A DNA stretch of 64,000 nucleotides from Davidsoniella eucalypti (taxonomy: Eukaryota; Ascomycota; Sordariomycetes; Microascales; Ceratocystidaceae). Shown here one piece after another: positions 17,838 to 29,500 of this stretch. Under the pieces are notes generated by a model that worked only from the letters and a program-made list of their open reading frames with translations, made no database searches and was not told where the DNA came from. Position 1 is the stretch's first letter; each line of letters begins with the position of its first letter. The stretch spans positions 186,001 to 250,000 of the forward strand of contig RMBW01000033.1 of assembly GCA_004009845.1 (NCBI GenBank), written 5' to 3'. Both the position numbers and the translations under genes were made by a program.

Positions 17838-20305
17838 TTAACGACGCTTTTGCATTTCCTTGATCTTGATGGCAGCAAGCATCTGAGCCCGTTCAAGGAT
17901 ATCAGTCTCGACGGGAGAGTAAGTCGAGCCGGCCATAGAGCCGAGTCTACCCATATCCAGACGCGGAGACGCCAGACCACCACTGGAATGCGTAGCGTAA
18001 GGAGGCAGGGGAGGGAAAGGGTCGTGTTCGTAGTCGAAGTCGGCAAAGTGGTCGACGGGAGGCTCTAGCGGGGCCGGTGGTTTCCGGCGTCTACTACTCC
18101 GCGGGGGAGGCGGAGGCGGCGCAGAATAAGGCGAGGTGGCGTAGGCGTGGCGTGAAGACTTGATGCTCTTGGTAGAGATATGGCGAGGAGGACTGCTGGA
18201 CGGCATCTCGGGGAGAGTTCCGAATAAGCCGGGAAGCTGCATGCCTGACAAGCCGAAGCCGTTGTCTCTAAACACGAGAAGTTCTTCGGGAGCATGGACT
18301 TCGGATTCGATCTGATCCAAGGCCTTCTTGCTGAGTTTTGTCGGCGCAGATGGCAAGCGTGGCAGATCTTCGTCGCTAGAGTACGTGGTGTCGTTCTCGG
18401 CGGCTTCATTGATGATCTCGTTGCGGATAGGCGAGGATTGCAAGACGCCAGACTGTGCTTGCTTCATATAATAGGCACTGGTAGCACCTCGGTGGCTCTT
18501 ATTGGGCGCGAGAGCGGCAAGAAGGGCGGCATCCGGCGACGCGGGGATCTCGATGGAGGTGTTTTCGGTGTAGCTAGTGCGTGGTCTAGGGGCCGTGCTA
18601 GAATGCATCGAACTAGTAGGCGTCGCAGAAGATACGGACCAGTTCCGAGTAGAGCTAGTGCGCGGCGGAAGAAACTCTTCCGGCTCGTTGTCGTCGAAAG
18701 AGTACAGAAGCCGGCTGGAGTTGAACGGCATGCCAACCTCCTCGTCGGGGCGGTGCGTCCTCCGGAACACCTGTGGCGATGGCGCAGCAGAGAAATCGGG
18801 CATGCCGTCGGTGGAAAAGGACATGTCGTGGACGTCGATGGTGCCGAATCCAGCAGTGATGCTGTCGAATAGGTCGGATGACGGGACGGTAGACGGCATC
18901 AGGTTGTCGGGCGTCGAAGGGCGAGGGTTAGGGTTAGTCCTGTGTGACGAGCTGGACGTTCTAGGGCGACCCAGTTTCGTCGAAGGCTTCTGGGGCAGTT
19001 TTCCTCTCATCTTGTCGGACATGTAGGCTTCATCACTACCACAGCTCCAACCACGGGCTCGTGAAGCCACAGACGGCGCTGGAGATTGTGCCTTTGTAGA
19101 GTGTATCTCGAGCGTAGCAGCGTCCACCAGATCGCGAGTCCACGGCCGTGCCTTTGCTTCGGGAGACGACGGGCGAAGAAGGCTCGAGTGGAACGCAGTC
19201 AAGCGGTGTTGGCTGACGACAGACGCCGCGTCGGACATCACGGGCTCGAGAGTCGGGCGGTACTCGCGGGGCGGCACGGCGGTATGCGGCCGGACGCGTG
19301 GAGAGCCGATAGACGACGCCCGCTGCAGTCTGGTCTCTGTTTCGCGGGACGAGGCCGGTCTGTGCGGCGGAGCAGGCACGGTCAGAAGGAAGGAAGCGGA
19401 CGGGTCGTTGCTGATATCGAAGCTGTTGCCGGCGTTGTTTCTGTCGGCCACGTCCTCGCCGTAATCGCGTACGCCGGTCGCTTCGACTCGCGAGAGCAGA
19501 TTGGAATGTTTGATGACGCTCTGTGCGTCCAGGATATCGACAAAGGCGCGGCTGGCTCTCTGCGACGAGCTGAAGTTGGAGCTGTTGCGCTTGTGGTTCT
19601 GCGACAGAGATGTCACGGGCGACGATAGCGGGCCGGCCAGTGGCTTGACGGCCGGATGGTGCTCGAACATGGCGTTGTCGTCATGCTGTGGCGTGCTGTT
19701 GGCGACGATGGTGGCGGCGGTCTCTAGGTTGCTGATGGATGCGGCGGAGAGTCGCTTGGATTTGCGAGATAGCGGCCGTGCAGTCAGCGAGGCTCGCCAT
19801 GGCTGTAGCGGCTTGGATGTGATATCGAAGCTGAGATAGGATGGTGTGTCGTCTCCGGTGGCGTTCTGCAGTAGATCCAGCTTCAGCTGCAACTGCGGCG
19901 GCCGATCACCGCTAGGGCCAGCGGCAGCTTGTGCTTGGTTTCCATCGGCAAGACGGGCGAACTCTTTCTCTGCGGCCTCTTTCTCGGCAAGGGCTAGCAA
20001 TGCGGAAGAGACGTGTTAGCGAAGATCTTCTTTAGGCGCCAGTGGCATGTAGTTTGCCTAGCTTGAACGCTGAGCCTCGAGTGGCCAAAGGGGACAGAGA
20101 AGCCAGAGAAGCTGTCTCCCGGGCGACGTTGAAGATGTGGCTGGCAGAGTGTAGCGCAGAGAATGCAGAGTGTCTCTGGTGCGACTGTGGCGATGGGCTG
20201 GTGGGGATAGGCTGGCTTACCTCTAAAGTACTGCTCTGATGAGATTGCGGCCGCTGCTGCCGGCGTCTGCGGCCGGTCACGCTTGAGGAACTTGAAGATT
20301 CCCAT
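17838..20305 (-). CDS. Ser-rich protein of unknown function
   Basis: The model has two exons, 20221-20305 and 17838-19993, giving 746 residues starting MGIFKFLKRDRPQTPAAAAA. I do not recognise the family. After the short basic exon comes an Ala/Glu helix (LAEKEAAEKEFARLADGN), then about 650 residues rich in Ser, Pro and Arg with scattered RPSTP and SSPP patches. A compact motif LLYSFDDNEPEEFLPPRTSS sits in the middle. The protein ends in a likely helix (ILERAQMLAAIKIKEMQKRR). No signal peptide, membrane segment or enzyme motif is visible; it looks like a largely disordered, phosphorylated scaffold. The 227-nt intron is unusually long here and contains an Ala/Ser-rich open stretch, so the 5' structure may be more complex. 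Base composition is clearly GC-richer than the flanks, supporting real coding. Confidence 0.75.
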
Positions 20306-21687
20306 TTCCCGGCGTGTTGGTCGTTTGTTCTTTTCTGTTGTGCTGCTGGTTCTGCTTGATACAGAGAAGAGAGCCTCTTGGGAATGGCTAGAAATGCTGG
20401 CGTTGGTGCTGTTGGGCCACCATGTGTACAGATGCAGCTATATAAGAGCGTCTTGTACGTTATAAAGATAAAGTAAAAACCCAGAGAGGGAGGGACTCCC
20501 AGGTGGGAAGAAGGCAAGGTTTCAGGCTATAAGAGGCGCGGCTTCCTCCAGTTGAAGACCCTGATGATATAGCAGAGAAGGGAGAGATAAAGAGACTGCG
20601 TCCTGCAGTGCAACAGGAAGATGCCAAAAACAAAGCTGTGCGAGGGCGATCAGAGATCGAAGACTGAAAGCAGAATAAAGATCGAAAAGGCTCCGGAGGG
20701 ACAAGCTCAGTATTAAAAAGTAGAAGCAGAAACCCTGTGCCCATCAAGTGTATTAGGGTAGTAAATAAAGGAGATGGGATATTGCTGTAAACAACAAGAA
20801 ACGGAACCACCAACAGCTATTGCTGCAGAAGATAAAGAGAGTCCCTGACAACCAAGTCCAAGTCGAGCTAGTCTGTGACTATGACTATGACCGGGGTTTT
20901 TTATTTTTATTTTTTTGTTTTTTGTTTTTTTCCTTGTAGAGCCCGGGCCAGCTTGGCAAGGGTCTTCTGAGCTTTGGCTTCTAAGCTGCTGACGATAGAG
21001 TGACTGGGCTGACTGACTTGGTCGTTTCAAAGGCGAAGACTTATACTGATATATGTATTGTTTGTTTGTTTATTCGCAGTCGTCTATTTCTCTCTTATTA
21101 CATCTATTGCCCATGGCTGTCAAGCGAGAAGGAGGCCGGCGCGAAAAGAACCCAAATCACGATCCTCTTGTTCTCTTAAACAGCTTCCATGGACGCATAG
21201 AAGCTTTTGGTTTCTAGAGCCAAAAGCGGCTAAAGGGTAATATGTGGCACATAGTATGTATATTTAGCAGTGGTTCTCAACCAGCTGAATCAGCGCCATC
21301 ATGGCGATGCAAAGAACAGGAGTAGAACCCGGTTCGTTAATTACAGTTGAGATACTAGTGGTTAGCTCAGTCAGTCAGTCTACTATAAGTACTTATGTTA
21401 CTAAATAGTAAAACCTTCAACCAAGTACACATAAAGCTTTGTCATTCCTTTCTTCGGCTGGCTTGTCACAATCAGGACGATCCCTTCTCACCAAACCCTT
21501 GTGCGAGGTCTTTGCTCTTTCTACCTTGTTCCCTGTCGTCCCCATAGCCCATAGCCCGCCTATAAGACTACTAGCCACAGCACTAGCTACAGTACGAGCC
21601 ACAGTGGCTAGTCACTAAACTGCCCCTTTGAACCCTGCAGGGCCCTGTAAAAAGGCTGGACTTGCAGAGAAGCCAAGATACAGGATG

Positions 21688-21760
21688 TCCTCTTCTGTAA
21701 TCTATCTGAATCCCCTCTATCTTCTGTAGTCTACCTGTATCTATCTTCTGTAATAGGTTA
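21688..21760. repeat. Degenerate tandem repeat with CTTCTGTA core
   Basis: Three imperfect copies of a unit built on CTTCTGTA(A/G)TCTA(C/T)CTG separated by CTAT-type spacers lie in intergenic DNA. Confidence 0.5.
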
Positions 21761-23583
21761 TTCGCCTATGCTTCCTCTGCCCTCATCAAAGTGCCGGTAT
21801 CCCACATCCGTCTATGCCGGGATGGAGGGCAGCAGAGGGGCATAGATCGCAATCTGCTCCGATTGCTGTGTTTTGTTGTTTTGCTGGTTTTGTTTGGCCA
21901 ATGTGCCTGTAGGCTTGGCCGCTATACAAACAAACAAGCCATCGTGCCGAGCATATTATAGGTTACAGCAGATCAAGCGCCATACTCTGTAGAAGAAAGG
22001 ATGTCAACATGTCTGCGATAAAACACATGGTGTTTTGCATACACGGCTCCAAGGCTCTGAACCAGAGACACGATGTACCGGGAAACCTGTTTGCAGCAGA
22101 TTGATCGCCGTTTATTGAGCCACTAGCGAGACAACAAGTCCTGGAGTCTCCCAGACAATCTCTTGGATACACGCTTAGAGCTTAGAGCGTGTGGGTTCTC
22201 TATGCCCGTGCCATTCCCATCCCACCACAGCACCGTGATAAGTGAGACAAGACACCGATGATGATGCGATCAGAGAAAAGCCGTCGGTGGCATAACAGTG
22301 GCGGCGATCGGGACAAGGCTGGGTAGCATCGATATTGGAGCTACTATACAAGTCTAATACATAGATATACATACTATGGTATAGTGGAAACAGAGTTCTT
22401 TGTGTGTCCCTCTGGCAATTCACAACAAAGAGCACACAGAGACACAAAGTGACCAGTGCTGAAGCAAAGCAATCACGATATTCTGGCTCCCGAGAGCGAA
22501 ATTGCAGGCCGCAGAAAAAGCAAGTAAATTAGCCCGGCTGTTTGCTATTTTCTTTTTCCTCTCGTATACCACAGATGTATAATATATAGGCACTACTATC
22601 TATCCATATATTGACGCATCAAACACGCTTCAACCAACGCCCCGTGTGTATCTGATGTATTGATCGATATAGAGTTGTATCCGTGGTGCTCCCCTTCTGT
22701 CCTCGCTACTACCTCTACAGCTACTCCTATGTGTCTGTGTCTGTATCTGCAATGTAGTGCTGGTGCCGGGTTACCCATTGCCCATCTGTCGGTATGCGGT
22801 ACCTGCATTGCCCTGCGTGCCTCCAGTCCCTCCCAGGTATCAGGTACTGGCATATACAACTGCTCTCCCAAGTCCGAAGACTCTTGCATGTGGCCAACAC
22901 CAAACCCCCATCTTCTACCCATTGTCACCGTACTCATACTGCTACATATTTGACACTAGCCCGCTCTCAGCATAGCACGAACCCTAGTTCCAAGTCTCAG
23001 AGGGACGACTAACTCCGATAAGCCAGGCAACGGGAAATAGAGACTCAAATTCTTGGTTCAAGGGCCTTGCAACAAACGGCCGTCGTTTGGTTAGCATGAA
23101 GACAACCAATTTAGCATACACACCGACAGGTTACATGACGGGCAGAAAGCCGGCAAAAAGGCTGGCTTGCTCGCCATGTCACTGAGAAAACGCAATGGTA
23201 CGGCGTAACGTTGGAGGACCCCCATACTGGAGCTGAGAGTGTCATAGCGTGCGTTGGCTTCATTTGCGCCACCAAAGCCTGAAGCAAGCTCGAAGGCTTG
23301 GAAATGTAACAACATTGCCGTCTGGTTGTACTGGACGCTCACAAAGCCCACTGTATCTCTTACTCTCTGCCGTCGCACATTCTCTGTACGATACACCAGA
23401 ACGTCGTGCCATCGTTGACGTCGCTATCTACCATGCAGTTGTATCTGTACTAGTGCTACTATTCATCTTCTCACAAGTCAGAGATTGATACATCTCCGCT
23501 CAAGTCTATGGAAATTGCCATGCGTCACAAGACCTTTAACGGCCGCAATATGTCAAAGTCAGACAGAAGAACGCACTACGTAA

Positions 23584-23605
23584 ATATATATATATATATA
23601 TATAT
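23584..23605. repeat. (AT)n microsatellite
   Basis: An alternating AT stretch of about 22 bp in the gene-poor region, with no coding context. Confidence 0.85.
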
Positions 23606-25534
23606 TATATTGACACCAACGCCTTACTACTACTTATATAAACTAAACTCAAATAGAAAAGACTTTGAACCACAAGCTTCATCGGTATTTGACATCAAGT
23701 ATTTGTGTTTAGGTTAGACAACACTAAATATGCGAGAAACAATAAAATATAAAAATAGATAAAATATAAAATACACGTTAGCAGTTCGTGACAAAAAGGT
23801 TTCATTCAATTCTTGATGTGCAACTCATCTTACGAGCAAGTTGTTCTACACAGGCATAGTCTCTAATATGTTTGATCTCATGTTTCCCTTCAGTTTTCTA
23901 CCCTTCTATCCTCCATTACGTGATGTGGAAGCAGATGATCCGACCTAGCGCTTCCCTTTTCCGGTGGAACCTCGTGAGCTCAGACCCCCTCTGAAGCAGC
24001 AAGCCAGTCTTCTCTTCTTTGCCTAGTACTTTGAGAGGCCGACTTAGTTCGCCAGGGTCTTCGAACGGCATCTTAGCTTGACAGCAGAACTATGTACATC
24101 CACAATAGAATTGGTCTACAGGGGCCATCCCTCAAAGTTATCATCACTAGTATCCCAGATATTCCCAGAGAAATCAATAGCTCCGACAGATAGTCTATCT
24201 CGGGGGTTTTCCTTACCAGTTCGTGATGGAACACTTGAAACCCCCTCTCAGCACTAATCGGGCACATGATTTCCTAAGGCTTAGATGGATGTAGGAAGGG
24301 TGGGAGAGTACACAAAACTACTAAACCGCATCTATGCAAGCTTATGGCATGCTACCAAACTTCTTTTTTTTGTTGCCACAACGCCATGTTTCATGATATT
24401 CAACAACTTTACAGCCGACAATAGGGTTACTCACCAACCCTGGGGTTACCGATTGCTGTCTCAGATAATTCAACGTAGCAAACAAGGGTTACCGTGACTA
24501 ACAGACAATGAACCAGGATATCGAAGAAAATAGCCAGGATTGAAGAATCTCAACTAACACGTATAATTTTGTGGTTTACATATTTTGCGAGCTAGCCATG
24601 AATTAATTTAATTCTTGTGCGGACTTTCCAAACCGAATTTGTCCGAAGCTTCAGTTAAACCTACATGAAAAAAAAAACCATCAGAACTGCTGACACAACT
24701 AAAATAATATTGTCCGTTTAGCTACTAATAAACCAAGCTGACCAAGCACTCAAGACGACGCCAGAGGCAATATACTGTCGTCGTATTGAACCGTTGGATA
24801 GTCGACAACTTGGGGATACATGGATAAGGAATGACAACATAACCAACCTATTCATCTTATCTTGAGGATATACACTAGAACGGAAAGCCCATTCCATCCA
24901 TAGGGAAGCTCGGCCTCGCTTGTCGACCAATAGGTCATGGTTTCCTTTGATTCGTACTATTATCGTCTAATGTCCAAGTGCCAACTAGCCGATTCCCTGC
25001 CGCAATAACATAGAAACACGATGCTATGGGCCGAGATGGGCTGAGATATTGAATACGTAGTTACAGATATGTATGTACATGTATGTGAAGTACATATATA
25101 ACACTAGCATGGACCAAGTAGTTGGATTGCCACCGTCAGAAAGCTTATTGGTATTGCTTGCTTGACAACCGGCCAAATTAGTATCTGGTTACATAGTCAA
25201 TATACAGCTGCATACTACGTAATTGTATATTCCATCCCTTTTCTCTGTATGTATCTATGCTTTCTTTCCTGTATCCTCCCTCGCCCCCCTGTTTATATAA
25301 AGGCTGAATTCTTCTCTATCTTCACCATGCTTTCCGCTCGGCCCCTCGCCAGTCTATAATTCTAATATCTCTATCCCTTTCCTTGTCTCTTGTCGCTTCT
25401 ATGCAAAACATTGCCCGTATATTACATAGTATACCAAAGGAGAGAGAAAAGATAAACAGGCGATATTGATGAACACAAAAGTAGAGAACAAGGAACAACC
25501 AACGATAAAGAAAACATATAAATAAATAAAAAAA

Positions 25535-25800
25535 AGCTTTGGCCAAGATCATGTCACCCTGAACACTACCATTTATGCTAACTTGGTCAACGGTGACCCT
25601 CTTCCTACCGCTGTCAAGTCGGAGTTGCCTGATGAAAACAAGATAGTTACCGTTTTGGAAGTACTATACTTAGTTAATAGCATGATGTATCAACTCTTGA
25701 AACCCAAGAAAAAGTTGTCTACATGTAAAAATAAAACCCTCCCAATATATTTGCTCCTTTTAGAAAAGAATTGCCAGGCAAAATTCCTTAACCCTCCCTT
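25535..25800 (+). mobile_element. Possible relic of a copia-type reverse transcriptase
   Basis: A frame running through 25583-25819 reads SELPDENKIVTVLEVLYLVN then SMMYQLLK. The spacing resembles the Ty1/copia reverse-transcriptase stretch (a P.G segment, then KALYGLKQSP.LW). It is followed by poly-A-interrupted sequence with no further domain. No LTRs or target duplications were found. The assignment is weak and rests on about 25 residues. Confidence 0.25.
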
Positions 25801-26577
25801 TCCTCCTAAGAACAACTAAAAAAAAAACCTGGCTTACTTTTAGATGTTTTAAAATCAACTGGAAATTTGACAAAAACCATCCAAGGTATTCTTTTTTTTT
25901 TGAAGGAAAGAAAAAAAAAAAAAAAACCTGCGCTGGTTGTTTCCGTTTTGAGGCTTTGCGCCCAGGTGATCGACGTACTCAAAATTTGGCGTTGGATCTT
26001 AGCTCCTATCAAAGAACAAAATACTCTATGCCATGCTGGTAGATTTTTGTATTAATATTGTAGTGTTTTCTTGGGGGTTTTATTTGGGATTAAAACTTAC
26101 TACAACTACTTACATACTCACATCCAGCCACTTTATAGTTCTTTTTATTATATATTTATCATATATTTATTTTTAAGCCGGCTTGAGATTATTCATTGGC
26201 TTGCATCCCTCCATTTCCCAGTGCTGCTCTCGCTCCCTTAAAGTGCATACATACAATATGCACGACATTGAAAATTGCCTTGCGGCTACTAACCACTCCT
26301 TGACGGGTAGCTTTTTTTTTTTTTTTTTTTCGTTTGGCACCTTGAAACGTTCTCGGTCTCGCTCACGGAATTGCCATGAATTTCGTATATTGACCGAGTC
26401 TACTGAATCTAACCGAGCTAGTACTGTAATTGCTTCGACGCCACACTTTTGTAAGCTAAAGCAAGGGTGAAGCATCTCACCTCGACTTCACCTTGGTGCA
26501 CCGAACCCTCAGAATCTCAAGATAGTGTAGTGACCAAATAGAAGAATCCCCCCCCAAAAAAAAAAAAAAAACTTTGG

Positions 26578-29500
26578 CTAGGGCCTCGATTTCTCCGTAT
26601 TGTATAACGACACAGTATTGGAGCAAGTACACCTAAACGTTTCCCCATATTGCTCTACAGACATGCCCTTGATCTTGTCCATGACCATGGTGGCTGCCAG
26701 AACTTTGGCGTACCGTACTGTCTCCGCCTGTCCAGTACCAGCCACTTGTCCATGGATAAGGAAGTCAACAACCATGCGTGTATCTCTCAAGGCTAGAGCC
26801 TCAGTTTCAGCATCCACGCCCTGTTCTTTGGTCATGACCCGCCACTGTTCACAGTGGAAGTCTGTCTGTATCATCTTGACCAGGTATGTAACCGGGTGTT
26901 GGTTGGCGTAAGAATCGTACAGGGCCATATCCTCGAAGTAGGGTTTGATATGCCTCATGAAAAATTGATAGATTTTGGAATAGTCGAAGTCAGAGTCAAC
27001 AAACACTGCCCCGATATATGCCTCAACCAGATCCGCAAGACATTTGGGCGGCTTCAAGGATTCGTGGGCCCAGTAGCTTTTGTCAACTTGACTTGATGCG
27101 GCCTCCTGTGCTTCTTGTTCTGCTGCTAAGCGAGCCGTATCCAGTTGCCGTGAGTAGTCTGCGATGCTAGACAGGATGTCTGAGTTGGCAGTCAATATGA
27201 ACTTGTGAAGTCCAAGTTCCGTTGCAAGACAGCCCAAGAATCGATTGGACACCATCGCCATCTTGTGCTCTGTCAACCATTGGGGATTCGCACCAGGGAA
27301 CTTTTTGAACAGATAATCAATGCTCACCATGTCGAGGATGGCGTCACCCAAAAATTCAAAGTTCTGATAGTGTGGGATGTCTTCCCATGGATAGGATGGG
27401 TGCTTGAAAGCACATCGTGCGTTAAGACAATTCCGAAACGTATATCCCGTGATACTTGAGAGTCTAGTGGCGAAGTCTAGCTGGCTAGCAGAAGGCTTCA
27501 CCTTCTGCCAGTCTTGAATAGCGTATGCCTCGTAGTATTCCGGAAACGATGCCATCATGTGGTTCTCCGATCTGACCATGACCTGAACCGCCTTGACAGC
27601 AAGATCAAATCCACGAGAATCTACTGCTATCTGATCGATCCCATATAGCCCTGAAAGATAGGCGGCGCCGATGAAAGCTTCACAAACATCGGCAATAGAT
27701 TTGTCTCCAAGGGAATGAGTGTCCTTGGGTTTCCTGGACAGCTTTCCCTTCTGTAACTTGAGGCCTTCTGGATACCATGACCGGCGATCGAATGGCTGAG
27801 TGCGTATGAATTCTTGAAGGCCCATATCGACGGCAGAGTTGAATAGATTCTTGTTGCAGACGATTAGCATACGCTCTATATGGTACTCAAACTCTGTACG
27901 AGTTGGCACCAAAGCGTATAGGGCGATAGTGGTTGACATCTTGAGGAAGGCATCTCCTAAGAACTCCAGACGTTCGTAGTTTTCACTCACGGCCTCTTGG
28001 TTGCTAGCTTGTGCAGTGTCAAGAATGTCGCTACTCTCACTTTTCTTTGTGAGAGCTGTCAGGGCCAAATCTGCCTTAACAGAGAGACCGAGCATATCAG
28101 CAGCCTCAAGGGCCACCAAAACCTCCTCAATGCGATGAATCAGAGCTGGGAAGATAGACATAGTTGTCACTGTGGATAGTGAAATCTAGCGGAGGATATG
28201 TAAAGTTAACTCTTAGTCCTGGACAAATACCTTGTTGTTAGACGTATACATACCGTAGAAACCTTGAGAGGTTCCATTACCACGAAGCAAGTTTGTGCTG
28301 ACTTGCGGTCGTCATCGACTGCTTCTTGCAAGAAGTTTCTTCTCAAAGGCATATGTTCGGCTTCGATCACTGGTTGTTCATCGCTCCAAGTACGTTTGGC
28401 CCGACTTGGCCCCCACATGCTGATGCTGTACTCTTTGATGTTATGCGTGACGTTCTTCCACCCACGATACTTTGGCATTGCTACGCCATCTGGAACCGGG
28501 TCCAACGGGCGTAGGTCATCTCTCACCCCCAGGAGGTAAAGTTTTCGACCACCATCGAATGGGTCGATGCAGAATTTGTTCTTGTAAAAGACGCGGGGAT
28601 CGTTACCACCGAGCTCTAGATAGTCATGGGCTAGCGAGCCGTTGATCGAATCCCAATCGATGGCATCATTTACAGTAATATCTTGTAATGGGGTGCTATG
28701 AGATAGTGTCGATGTGGCGATGAAATATGGAAGTCCAAGTTCAGACAGAACAAAGTCTTTGCTGAAAACATCTCGAAACACACGGAGCGTATACTGCGTC
28801 AGATCATTGGCGTGATCGATGTTGATAGTGCCCTTGAGCGGTGTTATATATGCCTGGGATGTGTTACCGTCATTGAAAAATAGTGTCGTTGTTGGTATGT
28901 CAGGCAAAGGTCGTCGTGAAACAAGGACTAGTGGGACTGATGATTTGCCGACGAGATCCGGGTTTTTGACTCTGAGGATAGCACCGTATAGGACTTGTCG
29001 ATTGTCTTGAGATTCGTCCATGGCAAACCAAAACTTGGGTTTCCTCTTCATATTGTAGACCTCTTGTTTGTTTTCGCTAATTGCAAGACGAGTACCTTTC
29101 ATTGAAGGCTTCTTTCTTTTGAATACTGGCTCCAGATTCTCATCAATCAGGCCTTGTTCAATGAGATCTATACAGACCTCAAAAGCTACTGCACATTTTG
29201 CCGCACTCTTGGATGCCTGGAGAGAGCCTTTTCGTGACTGAATCGGCGAGGAAGCTGGAAGGTTCACATGACAGTAGTACCCTTGTTTCGACGGAACCAA
29301 GATATACTCAGGTTGGCATATTCGATTCCGTTGTCTATCTTCATCTGTAGTCAAAGTAGTCGTAAACTTTGCAAGAACTTCAAGGCTATACTTCCATCCA
29401 AGCTTAGAACCACTTGATGGTATTACATAGCTGATGTCTTCTACATGTTGTAAATAGTTCGAAAGTTCGGCTTCCGAGCTCTCAAGTACTCGATCCTTTG

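Larger units (their letters stand above)
20306..26577. other. 6.3-kb gene-poor region
   Basis: This spans from the Ser-rich gene start to the Dicer stop. The first 0.6-0.7 kb is probably the promoter and leader of the Ser-rich gene. The rest carries only short low-complexity frames: degenerate TCTATCTTCTGTA repeats (21688-21760), a TA microsatellite, a possible relic of a copia-type element (25535-25800) and many poly-A/poly-T tracts (25911-25927, 26310-26330, 26557-26571). No supported gene, tRNA or rRNA. Confidence 0.5.

Noticed and set aside
21361..21435. tRNA-like A box (TTAGCTCAGTCAG)
   Set aside because: No matching B box (GGTTCGANNCC) at the right distance and no cloverleaf could be drawn.
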